Source: Fibrobacteria bacterium | GTDB taxonomy: Bacteria; Fibrobacterota; Fibrobacteria; UBA11236; JADFYW01 | DNA: 47,590 bases | Reading direction: 5' to 3' | NCBI GenBank assembly: GCA_015232855.1 | Contig: JADFYW010000021.1 | Location: 1 to 47,590 of the forward strand | Shown: positions 8,577-16,327 of the stretch, in pieces | How positions within the stretch are numbered: position 1 is the stretch's first letter | Layout of the letters: each line of letters starts with the position of its first letter | The notes under the pieces: model-generated | Told to the model about the DNA's origin: nothing | What the model saw: the letters and a program-made list of their open reading frames with translations, nothing else | Database searches by the model: none | Translations under genes and position numbers: made by a program

Positions 8577-9413
8577 ATGGCAGCAGTTTCCATTTATGAT
8601 TATTATAATTACCGGGAATTTTTGCGTGATCTTTATAAAGAAACTAAAGAGCAAAATAGCAGGTTTTCTTGCCGATATATTGCCCAGAAGGCAGGTTTTA
8701 GTTCTACGGGGTTTTTTACCAAAATCATTCAGGGGAAAACTAATATTTCTTTTAAAACCGTACTTGGACTGGCAAAGGTATTTAAACTTAAGAAGCATGA
8801 AACAACCTATTTTGAGCTGTTGGTACAATATACCCAAGCTAAGACCCATGATGAGAAAAAGAGACATTTTGAGCGAGTACTAGCCATAAGGCGTAGTAAG
8901 GTTAAAGATCTTGATGAGAGTCAATATGCTCTTTTTAACAAATGGTATTATGGTGCTATTCGTGAGTTGCTGGATTTTACTTTGGTTAAGGATGATGTTG
9001 AACAATTAGCCAAGCTTCTAAACCCTCCTATTACAACGGCTCAAGCAAAAGACAGCTTAAAAATATTAGAGCAAATCGGACTTATTCAGAAGAATCCAGA
9101 TGGCTATTATGAACGCAGCGAACTTGCGGTGTCTACTGGCAAAGAATGGTCTTCTCTTGCAATTACCAATTTTCAAAAAATGATGCTGAATTTGGCCGAG
9201 TTATCTTTTGAAAGTGTTCCCAAAAAATATCGTGATATTTCTACTTTGACCTTAAGTATTTCTTCTGATACCTTTAAAAGGGTTCAAGAGCGCCTGAGTG
9301 CCTGCCGTAGGGAAATTTTAGAAATGGCGAAAAATGACAATTTTACTGAGCATGTATATCAGGTAAATATGCAGGTGTTTCCTCTTACTAATACCTTTGG
9401 TAAGGGCGCGTAA
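8577..9413 (+). CDS. TIGR02147/DUF4423 family putative transcriptional regulator (copy 2)
   Basis: This 278-aa protein carries every family segment: YDYYNYREFLRDLYKE at the N-terminus, an HTH-like region (about 30-78, RYIAQKAGFSSTGFFTKIIQ), NKWYYGAIRELL in the centre, a winged-helix-like SLKILEQIGLIQKNPDGYYE, the STGKEW segment, and the closing YQVNMQVFPLTN. ATG start, with CAGGG about 7 bases upstream. The TAA overlaps the next ATG by one base (TAATG), the same arrangement as copy 1 with its lipoprotein. It most likely regulates, or is made in fixed ratio with, the 406-aa lipoprotein that follows. Confidence 0.9.
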   Translation: MAAVSIYDYYNYREFLRDLYKETKEQNSRFSCRYIAQKAGFSSTGFFTKIIQGKTNISFKTVLGLAKVFKLKKHETTYFELLVQYTQAKTHDEKKRHFERVLAIRRSKVKDLDESQYALFNKWYYGAIRELLDFTLVKDDVEQLAKLLNPPITTAQAKDSLKILEQIGLIQKNPDGYYERSELAVSTGKEWSSLAITNFQKMMLNLAELSFESVPKKYRDISTLTLSISSDTFKRVQERLSACRREILEMAKNDNFTEHVYQVNMQVFPLTNTFGKGA

Positions 9414-10633
9414 TGAAAGCTTTTCTTTTTATTTTCTATGTGGGCATTTGCTTGTATCTGCAGAGTGGTTGTAGTGAGAATGTTGCTGGTGGTGGAATAG
9501 AGACAACCAATGGTGCTTCCGTTTCGGGCCAGGTGCGTGATTCATCTGGGGGGCAAATTGTATCTGCAAGGGTGTATCTTAGACCCCAGACCTATATTGC
9601 AGACGGGAGTAATGTTGATAGTGAAAAATCAGCTGATACGGATGAAAACGGTGAATACCTGATTAAGGGTGTTCCTGTTGGTAATTGGATGATTGAAGCT
9701 TCCCACGAAGACGGAGTGAGTTGGGCTCATCGCTTTAAATTAGAAGAAGAAGATTCCATCGTCCAGTTGGATACGGGGGTCCTCCTTCCGGAAATTTCAA
9801 TAAGTGGTGTGGTGACTGGGCCTGAGACCGATGTCTATATTTGCGGTCTTGGAGTAAAGGCCAAAACAGACCAAAATGGTCATTATACCATTGATAATGT
9901 GCCTCCGGGTAATTATCTCGTTAAACTGGTTCCTGTTGATTCTCAATATGCTCCTGTTGAGCAGATGAGTGTAGCTGGGACCGTACCAGATATTGTGATT
10001 GAAGAAGAAGCCTATTTACTCTTTGATGATTTTAATGATAAGGACCCGTCCCACCGTTTTGTAGAATTCTCATCCCAGGGGCACTGGTGGATTCAAGGTG
10101 ACAATAAAACCGACGGGAGTATACTCCTTCCTCTCGGTGTTGAAGACGATTTTTCTCTTGCTCTCCTTCCCGATACTGAATTAGGAGGATATTACACATT
10201 TGTTAATATGGTAATAGATACGGTTAAAGAACAATATGCTATGGTGGGGCTTGATATAGGTCAGGGAGTAAATGGTGTTGATTCACTTCACACCTGGTAT
10301 GATTTTTCTGGTATGAAAAGTTTACAATTCCGGGCCAAAGGAGAAGGTGAAATTAGTGTGGTATTTATCAGTCATTATATTCAGAGTAACTATAGTGGTG
10401 CAAGTGAGTTTGAGGCCAGGCGTACATTAGATGCGGACTGGAACGTATTTGTCATTTCTCCTGCTGAGCTTCAGCCGCCGGATGGGTCAAAGGCAAATAA
10501 AGATGGTGTGAAATGGGGTCAGGCCTCAGGTGCAATTTGTACAATAACATTTATGGGTATGCAAAATGTGGAATTGTATCTGGATGATGTGAGATTGAAT
10601 GGTGTTTCACCTTCAATTTTGTTTCGATTGTAG
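9413..10633 (+). CDS. Surface lipoprotein (406 aa) with CpdR-like repeats and a CIA30/CBM11-like module
   Basis: A signal peptide with lipobox LQSGC (Cys near residue 20) and a glycine-rich tether leads into two carboxypeptidase-regulatory-like domains (about 38-125, with DENGEYLIKGVPVGNW, and 128-198, with DQNGHYTIDNVPPGNY). The C-terminal half (about 201-395, opening YLLFDDFNDKDPSHRF and closing VELYLDDVRLNG) resembles the CIA30/CBM11-type jelly-roll found in carbohydrate-binding proteins. It shares its N-terminal plan with the giant lipoproteins but swaps the FN3/LamG array for this one module. AAGGG lies 6 bases before the ATG, inside the regulator gene. Probably outer-membrane anchored; ligand unknown. 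Confidence 0.85.
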   Translation: MKAFLFIFYVGICLYLQSGCSENVAGGGIETTNGASVSGQVRDSSGGQIVSARVYLRPQTYIADGSNVDSEKSADTDENGEYLIKGVPVGNWMIEASHEDGVSWAHRFKLEEEDSIVQLDTGVLLPEISISGVVTGPETDVYICGLGVKAKTDQNGHYTIDNVPPGNYLVKLVPVDSQYAPVEQMSVAGTVPDIVIEEEAYLLFDDFNDKDPSHRFVEFSSQGHWWIQGDNKTDGSILLPLGVEDDFSLALLPDTELGGYYTFVNMVIDTVKEQYAMVGLDIGQGVNGVDSLHTWYDFSGMKSLQFRAKGEGEISVVFISHYIQSNYSGASEFEARRTLDADWNVFVISPAELQPPDGSKANKDGVKWGQASGAICTITFMGMQNVELYLDDVRLNGVSPSILFRL

Positions 10634-10693
10634 TTTCACGTTGAGGATGGTCCAGGATTTTTTTGTGATAAACATATTAATAAAAAGTAATAT

Positions 10694-10719
10694 AAATGGG
10701 GGGGAGTCCATTTGTTTTC
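10694..10719 (+). terminator. Possible intrinsic terminator after the 406-aa lipoprotein gene
   Basis: Arms AAATGG (10694-10699) and CCATTT (10708-10713) enclose a G-rich loop and are followed by a short, interrupted T-run. The stem is short, so efficiency is doubtful. A weaker inverted repeat (TTTCAG/CTGAAA, 10716-10750) overlaps its 3' side. Confidence 0.35.
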
Positions 10720-10843
10720 AGGCGCTTCATCGGGGTTTCGTCGGCTGAAATAGCGAATAGTTAAAATTCTTTTAAGGGTTTCTTTGTTTAGCTACAAAGG
10801 TTGTATGGTATTGGTTAAAAAAGAATAGTGGGGGGAGAGATTG

Positions 10844-12343
10844 ATGAAATGTTTTTTATATTGCGTATTGATGAGTCTGCTGTGTGTACCGCTACAGGCT
10901 CTGCCTGCTTTTCCGGGTGCAGAAGGGCATTCCTTTGACATAACCGGAGGACGTGGGGGGAATGTTTATCATGTCACAAACCTTTCTTCTTCAGGCCCGG
11001 GCAGCTTTGCACACGCATGTGCTGTCAGTGGTCCTCGGATAATTGTGTTTGACACCTGTGGGGTTATCTGGGGTGATGTAACTATATCATCGGGGGATTT
11101 AACCATAGCGGGAGAGACTGCTCCTGGTGGGGGGATTACTCTTGCCGGTCGCCTTTGGACTGAATATTCATATGATATAAATAATATCATTGTCCGTTTT
11201 ATCAGAATTCGTCCCGATGATTTGTCAGGTAACCAGGGGGATGCGGTTCAGTTTTCCCGAAGTAGTAATTTTATTTTTGATCATGTAAGCGTCAGTTGGG
11301 GATCTGACGAGACCATTGATGTCTATGAGGCAAAAAACATTACCTTCCAGTGGTGTACTATTGAAGCTTCAGCTACTCATGCGGGTCACCCTGATGGTGA
11401 ATTTCATAATTATGGCATGATTAACGGGCCTGATGGTGGTCCGGCTACTATTCATCACTGTCTCTGGGCCCATCACAACCATAGAACTCCAGCTATTGCC
11501 AATGGGCCTTCTGCCATTATAAATAATGTGGTGTATAATACCGCTACAGGGTTTGTACACCATAATATCACGAATGATGCCGGTTTTAATTTTATTGGAA
11601 ATTATTATAAGACCGGCCCAACCCGAACAGACATGAATCCCTGGTGGTTTGATGATGAAGATGAAAACCCGGGCAGTTACTATTTGCATGATAACTATAT
11701 CGATGATCCTGGGGATTTTGATGGTGTTTTAGAAAACCCCTGGGAAGAGGAATATAGTGGTATTTATTGGTATGGAGGTACGAGAGCAACAACTCCCTTT
11801 GTCGTACCAGCGATAACTATTTCTTCTTCACCTGTAGCTTATGAAATGGTATTAGCAAAAGCTGGATGTTTGCCCCATGATACCGTAACACGCAGGACAA
11901 TGCTTGATGTTCAAGAGCGAAGTGGCGAATGGGGGCGAAGCGTGCCGGATGATTTATTTGCCGGCCTGGAAAGAACATCTGTCCCCACAGACACTGATGA
12001 GGACGGTATGCCTGATTGGTTTGAAGACTCAATAGGGACGGTGGCTGATGTAGCAGATGACAATGAAGACCTGGATGAAGACGGGTATACCAATATTGAA
12101 CATTACCTTCATTATTGTGCTGCTGAAAAAATGGGAGAACAACCTTTAACGACGACCCCTATTGCTCCGTATAGGAGTGCTTCATTTTCATTGGGTGCGA
12201 ATAAATCCGGCCAATCTGATAATATATTAATTCGGCTGGATGGAACAAGAATACATAACCCGGAAAAAATTGAACCTGGCGTTTATTTTTCTTTTCCAGA
12301 TTTTGGTTTCTCTCATGGCGTTAAAATTCTGAAAAAAGATTGA
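10844..12343 (+). CDS. Secreted pectate lyase-like protein (parallel beta-helix) with Ca-binding repeats
   Basis: The start is placed at ATG 10844, after GGGGGGAGAGA, rather than the adjoining TTG at 10841. A signal peptide (about 1-20) precedes AFPGAEG, GGRGGNVYHVTNL and SGPGSF, all typical of the PL1/pectate-lyase superfamily N-terminus. The beta-helix carries TIAGETAPGGGI, IIVRFIRIRPDD, FIFDHVSVSWGSDE and HHCLWAHHNHRTP, which match the conserved core where Asp/Arg residues bind calcium and substrate. Residues about 383-420 (DTDEDGMPDWFEDS, DEDGYTNIEHY) look like thrombospondin-3-type calcium loops. The tail (LIRLDGTRIHNPEKIEPGVY, ending GVKILKKD) resembles C-terminal sorting domains. It should cleave polygalacturonate-like polymers outside the cell; exact substrate not predictable. 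Confidence 0.88.
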   Translation: MKCFLYCVLMSLLCVPLQALPAFPGAEGHSFDITGGRGGNVYHVTNLSSSGPGSFAHACAVSGPRIIVFDTCGVIWGDVTISSGDLTIAGETAPGGGITLAGRLWTEYSYDINNIIVRFIRIRPDDLSGNQGDAVQFSRSSNFIFDHVSVSWGSDETIDVYEAKNITFQWCTIEASATHAGHPDGEFHNYGMINGPDGGPATIHHCLWAHHNHRTPAIANGPSAIINNVVYNTATGFVHHNITNDAGFNFIGNYYKTGPTRTDMNPWWFDDEDENPGSYYLHDNYIDDPGDFDGVLENPWEEEYSGIYWYGGTRATTPFVVPAITISSSPVAYEMVLAKAGCLPHDTVTRRTMLDVQERSGEWGRSVPDDLFAGLERTSVPTDTDEDGMPDWFEDSIGTVADVADDNEDLDEDGYTNIEHYLHYCAAEKMGEQPLTTTPIAPYRSASFSLGANKSGQSDNILIRLDGTRIHNPEKIEPGVYFSFPDFGFSHGVKILKKD

Positions 12344-12350
12344 CCTGGTG

Positions 12351-12593
12351 TTATTTCCTTTTTTTACATACCATAATGAGCCCGCTTACCGACATAAATA
12401 TAAGGGCAGTAGATAAAATAACACCTATATATCTGGCTCCTATTTCCCAGGTATGCAAACCCACTAATAAGTCTTTTATTTCTTTTCCATAAACCCCGCT
12501 GTTTCGCCAGAAGAGGGGGATGCTTATGGTTGCGGCAAATAAAAAAAATACAGCGAAAACACTTCCGATAAATTTATGATATTTTCTGACCAT
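12351..12593 (-). CDS. Small PepSY-associated TM-type membrane protein (80 aa)
   Basis: The protein opens with KYHKFIGSVFAVFFLFAATISIP's first helix (residues about 5-27), has a short extracytoplasmic stretch containing GLHTWEIGARYIG, and a second helix (about 55-75, ILSTALIFMSVSGLIMV) before a basic end. The K-(Y/W)-H-K-x-(I/L)-G start and LH-T/S-W/G pattern match the minimal two-helix PepSY-associated TM proteins. AGGAG precedes the ATG by 8 bases. It is the last gene of a minus-strand trio with the cupin and methyltransferase. Role unknown; related proteins occur in iron uptake or respiratory contexts. Confidence 0.7.
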   Translation of the reverse strand: MVRKYHKFIGSVFAVFFLFAATISIPLFWRNSGVYGKEIKDLLVGLHTWEIGARYIGVILSTALIFMSVSGLIMVCKKRK

Positions 12594-12615
12594 GATGCTA
12601 CTCCTGTATGTTTTA

Positions 12616-12930
12616 TTACCAATAAAAAACCGCTAACCAGATAGTTGTATCATCCGGGGTAGTCCAGGATACTTTGTGTTTTTCGTGAGCCTGAATATGG
12701 AGGTAGTCGCCTTTTTCCATAGTTATCTGTTTACCGGTTTCAAACAGAAGAATTCCCGCTCCTTCCAACACCATAACCCATTCATTTTCATCCTGGTCGT
12801 ACCAGCCTTGTTCTGGTGAGGTCTGTCCTCTGGAAAGAATCCTCTCTATTCTGATATTTTGTGAAGTGAAAATATTTTCCATCACCTCTTTATCAAGCTG
12901 ATTTGGAATATTTGTGAAAAAGTTATTCAT
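12616..12930 (-). CDS. Cupin-domain protein (104 aa)
   Basis: A single-domain cupin of a widespread small family: the N-terminal NIPNQLDKEVMENIF segment, RIERILSRGQTSP, WYDQDENEWVMVLEGAG (cupin motif 1), GDYLHIQAHEKHKVSWT (motif 2) and TIWLAVFYW at the end. Motif 2 His residues and the motif 1 Glu could bind a metal. These proteins have no agreed function; some members sit beside redox or sugar genes. No clear Shine-Dalgarno before the ATG. It lies 41 bases after the methyltransferase and 22 before the PepSY-type gene, consistent with one transcript. Confidence 0.8.
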   Translation of the reverse strand: MNNFFTNIPNQLDKEVMENIFTSQNIRIERILSRGQTSPEQGWYDQDENEWVMVLEGAGILLFETGKQITMEKGDYLHIQAHEKHKVSWTTPDDTTIWLAVFYW

Positions 12931-12971
12931 ATACTTTTAATAGGGTCAATCATTTAAACTGGTCAGGGAGT

Positions 12972-13580
12972 TTAACTTTTTTGGGCGACAACCTGGACCA
13001 CAGCACTTTTTCCATGATGAAATTCTCCTTCTGAAATTTTCCGTTCGGTTTCCTGGGCCATTATAAAAGATAGGTTTGTTAGCTCTTGTTTGATATCTCT
13101 CAGTGACATGAAAAAATCTTTTTTATCTGCCGGGGGGCCTCCTGTCCCCTCAAGTTCAAGATGTCGCAGGGTGTATGCTTCCAGGATAAATACCCCTTCC
13201 GGTTTTAAGGACGGGATCAGTCGGGAGTGAATTTGTTTACGGAGTTCAGCGGGGACATGGGCAAAAATGGATACAATGCCATCCCAAACCTCTGATTCAA
13301 ATTCGAAGTTACTTAAATCGGAAACTATGGTTTTAATGGTGACTCCATGTTCCCGAGCTAATTTCTCTGCTTTTTGGAGTCCCACTGATGATTGATCCAC
13401 GCAGGTTACGGAATACCCATGTTCAGCCAAAAACACCCCATTTCGACCTTCACCTTCAGCAAGACAAAGGACACTGCCATTTTTAGGGATGTGGAGAAAT
13501 TCTGATTTGAGAAAATCATTAGGGATAGTTCCAAAAGCATATCCGGGTTTCAAGTATCTGGAATCCCACATTGATAGCAT
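12972..13580 (-). CDS. Class I SAM-dependent methyltransferase (202 aa)
   Basis: The Rossmann-type SAM site is clear: VLCLAEGEGRNGVFLAEHGY (motif I, residues about 37-56), VTCVDQSSVGLQKAEKLA (motif II acidic residue), and DGIVSIFAHVP (motif IV). The N-terminal MWDSRYLKPGYAFG and overall length match the small TehB/thiopurine-type group of methyltransferases. GGAGGG lies 6 bases before the ATG at 13580, which fixes the start. Substrate unknown; association with a cupin is common in TehB-like settings, but nothing here indicates tellurite resistance. Confidence 0.8.
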   Translation of the reverse strand: MLSMWDSRYLKPGYAFGTIPNDFLKSEFLHIPKNGSVLCLAEGEGRNGVFLAEHGYSVTCVDQSSVGLQKAEKLAREHGVTIKTIVSDLSNFEFESEVWDGIVSIFAHVPAELRKQIHSRLIPSLKPEGVFILEAYTLRHLELEGTGGPPADKKDFFMSLRDIKQELTNLSFIMAQETERKISEGEFHHGKSAVVQVVAQKS

Positions 13581-13773
13581 TATAACCCTCCATGGTTTAG
13601 GTTCGTTTACGAGTAGAATATATAAAAAATGATGATTTTTCCATGAGATGAGGAGAACAAAAAATTACGCCAATCGCTTTTTTAGTTCTGTTACCTATTG
13701 GACAGGCCTTTTGGAGGGAATTAAAATCCCCCAACTTAAGCGGGTTATTTTTATTTTATCAAGGGTACTTATT

Positions 13774-15936
13774 ATGAATAATGAGAAAAATCATTCAGAC
13801 CTGGAAAGTATTAAACCTGCCTTGGCAGCTGGTGTTGAATTTGTCGAATTTTCTCCAAAAATAACCTACCTCTATCACACACAAAATGGATGCCTGGTAA
13901 AATTAACTACGGGTGAATCTCATATTGTTAAGGCGTTCAACGGAAAGAAAACGCTGTCTGATCTTCTGCAGGAACAATTAGAAAGTGCGGGAACCGGAAA
14001 TTTCAAACGAATTTTTGAATTGTTAATTGAATTAAATACGGGGAGTTTTCTGTCGGAAGAGTGTGCGGGTATACTTAAAAAAGAATCATCCGACGGCATT
14101 GGAGGAAGTGGTTTATTTTCCTTTTTAAAGCGGCTTTCAGGATTTGTAAATTTTCGGGTGACGTCAGTGTCGCTCAGGTTTGATTTTGTGTTATTCAAAT
14201 ATTTGGCGGGTCTTATATCTTCTTATCCCGTTATTATTTTGGCCTTCATAGCTTCTGTAGCGGGTGTCGTTTTTATGCCTGACTACCAGGGAGTGAATGT
14301 ATTTCAAAGTTTTGAGATAAAGCCGGGCAGTCCGGCGGCATATAAATACGGAGCCTATTTTTTATCAGTGTTTAGTGTCTGGCTCTCTTTCTCAATCATT
14401 CTCTCTCTGAGAAATATTCTCAGTGCCTATATTCTCAGTTGGCATTCTTGTAAAAAGCTGTTTGTGGATCTCCGGATTTTTTATGGAATGTTACTGCTGG
14501 ATGTGAAATCTGATTCTATCGTGCAAGCGGGTCCCAGGGCAACATTACGCCTTTTTGCGGTAAGGATTGTTTTTCCGTTTTTACTAATGGCTTTGCTAAC
14601 GGGAGTCTGGCAATTGTATTATAAGCATACTCTTGTGCTGTTACTGAATCTTTGCTGCTTGATTGTTGCTTTTTTCAGTATTTCGCCGCTGCTTTTCACT
14701 GATGTAAATAGAGGGTTGTATCTGCTTACCACTATTGGAGGGAAGACAATAGATGTGTTCACTTTTTTAAAAAAGCGATTTTTGCTTGAGATTTTTAATT
14801 TCAGGAAAAAACAAAAAGGGCAGGATTACCATATTGTTATGGCGGTCTTGAGTATCACGTGGCTTTTATATTTTTATTCATTCTTATGGACATTCATTGA
14901 GTCCAGTCTTACTTTCCTTGTTTTTGATTTGATGACTGGGCTTTTTTGGGGTAAGATCTTTATGGGAGGCTATTTAGCTCTTATTTTGATACCCCTTATG
15001 TCGCTACTGATAACTTCAGCTATTATAGGTTTGAATAATGTACACGCTCTTGTTCGTTCGCCCATTCACCGCATTGCAAAACTCGCCGGAGATATCAGTA
15101 GACAACAAGTTCCTGCTGAAGAACAAGTCGTTAAATTCCTTAAAGAAATACCCCTGTTTTCATCACTGACTGATGATGAACTCAAATTGTTGTGCAAGCA
15201 TTTAAGATTAAAGAAAGTACCAGCAGGCAGGAATGTGATTATTCAGGGTGAAATGGGTGATACCTTTTATGTGTTGGTATCGGGCAAGGTTGATATTGTT
15301 GTTGAAAAGGATTTTGGTCATCCTGACATTGTTGAAACTCTTGGGGTAGGCGACTCATTTGGCGAAATTGCATTGCTTGAGGATGTTCCCAGGACTGCTA
15401 CTGTACAAACAAAAAGTGCCGTGACTCTTTTTGAACTGGATAAAAAATATTTTAATGAGTTTGTTGTTGCTTCTTCGGGTGGAAAAGAAAAAATTACCGA
15501 TCTTATTCGTTGCGGTAAAATGCTCATGAATACTGATATGTTCGCGAGTCTGAGTCCGGGGCAGATACATTCACTTGTTCGCAACTTAAAGGAAGAGAGT
15601 TTTAAACAAGAGGCTGTAGTCTTTCAGCAGAATGAGGACGGAGATCGTTTTTATATTGTTAAAGAGGGGCGTGTAAAGATTGAGCGGGTTGAAGAAGAAA
15701 AAACGGTATTGGAGGTGGAACAAGGTAAGGGTGGATGCTTCGGTGAAATAGCCCTGATTAAAAATATTCCAAGGACCGCCACTGTTACCGCACTTGAGAA
15801 TTCTACCTTGTATTATTTAACCAGGCAGGAATTTTTTGAAGTAATTCGCCACAACCTGTTTTCAGGTATAAGTGTTGATTCGATATCAGAAAAGCGACTT
15901 AATCAGCTAGGTCGGGAGGCTCTGGAAAAATGCTGA
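13774..15936 (+). CDS. Membrane protein: PqqD-like, degenerate site-2-protease-like core, two cNMP-binding domains
   Basis: ATG 13774 was chosen because AAGGG lies 8 bases upstream; the same frame could start at ATG 13648 (42 codons more, no ribosome site). Order: PqqD-like domain (13810-14080; KPALAAGVEFVEFSPK, LSDLLQEQLE), then about seven membrane helices (14200-15050), then two cyclic-nucleotide-binding domains (15130-15480, 15530-15880). Both carry an intact phosphate-binding cassette (FGEIALLEDVPRTATV and FGEIALIKNIPRTATV) like cAMP-binding proteins. The membrane core aligns by eye to M50 proteases of the PqqD/cNMP type, but the position of HExxH reads LRNILSA, and the later Asp-Gly is TDVNRG, so it is probably a pseudoprotease. 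Likely a cyclic-nucleotide-gated membrane scaffold or sensor. Its 3' end overlaps the next gene by 7 bases. Confidence 0.8.
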   Translation: MNNEKNHSDLESIKPALAAGVEFVEFSPKITYLYHTQNGCLVKLTTGESHIVKAFNGKKTLSDLLQEQLESAGTGNFKRIFELLIELNTGSFLSEECAGILKKESSDGIGGSGLFSFLKRLSGFVNFRVTSVSLRFDFVLFKYLAGLISSYPVIILAFIASVAGVVFMPDYQGVNVFQSFEIKPGSPAAYKYGAYFLSVFSVWLSFSIILSLRNILSAYILSWHSCKKLFVDLRIFYGMLLLDVKSDSIVQAGPRATLRLFAVRIVFPFLLMALLTGVWQLYYKHTLVLLLNLCCLIVAFFSISPLLFTDVNRGLYLLTTIGGKTIDVFTFLKKRFLLEIFNFRKKQKGQDYHIVMAVLSITWLLYFYSFLWTFIESSLTFLVFDLMTGLFWGKIFMGGYLALILIPLMSLLITSAIIGLNNVHALVRSPIHRIAKLAGDISRQQVPAEEQVVKFLKEIPLFSSLTDDELKLLCKHLRLKKVPAGRNVIIQGEMGDTFYVLVSGKVDIVVEKDFGHPDIVETLGVGDSFGEIALLEDVPRTATVQTKSAVTLFELDKKYFNEFVVASSGGKEKITDLIRCGKMLMNTDMFASLSPGQIHSLVRNLKEESFKQEAVVFQQNEDGDRFYIVKEGRVKIERVEEEKTVLEVEQGKGGCFGEIALIKNIPRTATVTALENSTLYYLTRQEFFEVIRHNLFSGISVDSISEKRLNQLGREALEKC

Positions 15937-16310
15937 TTAAACTTTTGGGAATTGTTGCAATTGGTTTCCTGGGGCTTAAAGGGGTGACATTATGTATGAA
16001 ACAATTTGACTGGGTTGTGAATCTGTCTACAAACACGACCACCATGTCAGAAGTGAAAAGTATATCAAAAATTATTTATATTGATTTTATTATTGCTACC
16101 GGTTCTTTGCCTGAAAACCCTTCCGGTGGCTGGCGTGCGTATATACGCAATAATATGCAATCAGATTTGCCCAATAGAGATACCTCTGTTGATATCTGGC
16201 AGACTCCTTATCGGGTTCGGGAAAAAGGCACCGGTTTTGTGGTTAGCAGTGCCGGCCCTGATAAAAAATTCGGCACCAGCGACGATATTGAAGCTGGTTA
16301 CAGCTATTAG
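15930..16310 (+). CDS. Membrane-anchored protein with GspG-like (pseudopilin) C-terminal domain (126 aa)
   Basis: One N-terminal helix (about residues 1-20, LIKLLGIVAIGFLGLKG) precedes a small soluble domain ending DIWQTPYRVREKGTGFVVSS, AGPDKKFGTSDDIEAGYSY. That end strongly resembles the calcium-binding C-terminus of major type II secretion pseudopilins (D-P-W-G-x-PY...S-x-G-x-D...G-T-x-DDI). The prepilin-peptidase site (GFTLIE-type) is absent, so it is not a standard pseudopilin. The start overlaps the cNMP-binding membrane protein by 7 bases, indicating coupled translation and probable joint function. Confidence 0.75.
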   Translation: MLIKLLGIVAIGFLGLKGVTLCMKQFDWVVNLSTNTTTMSEVKSISKIIYIDFIIATGSLPENPSGGWRAYIRNNMQSDLPNRDTSVDIWQTPYRVREKGTGFVVSSAGPDKKFGTSDDIEAGYSY

Positions 16311-16327
16311 CCAGCTTATTCCTTTTT
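16291..16327 (+). terminator. Possible terminator in the convergent gene ends
   Basis: Arms AAGCTGG (16291-16297) and CCAGCTT (16311-16317) flank a 13-base loop, followed by ATTCCTTTTT. It lies across the last codons of the GspG-like gene and the last codon region of the convergent propeller gene, so it may serve the plus strand. Confidence 0.4.

Noticed and set aside
10634..10843. Possible riboswitch upstream of the pectate lyase
   Set aside because: Some inverted repeats are present, but no conserved riboswitch core (for example of c-di-GMP-I) could be matched.
13648..13773. Upstream ATG extending the cNMP-binding membrane protein by 42 codons
   Set aside because: No ribosome site, and the added segment does not extend the PqqD-like domain; ATG 13774 has AAGGG at proper spacing. 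Kept as an alternative only.
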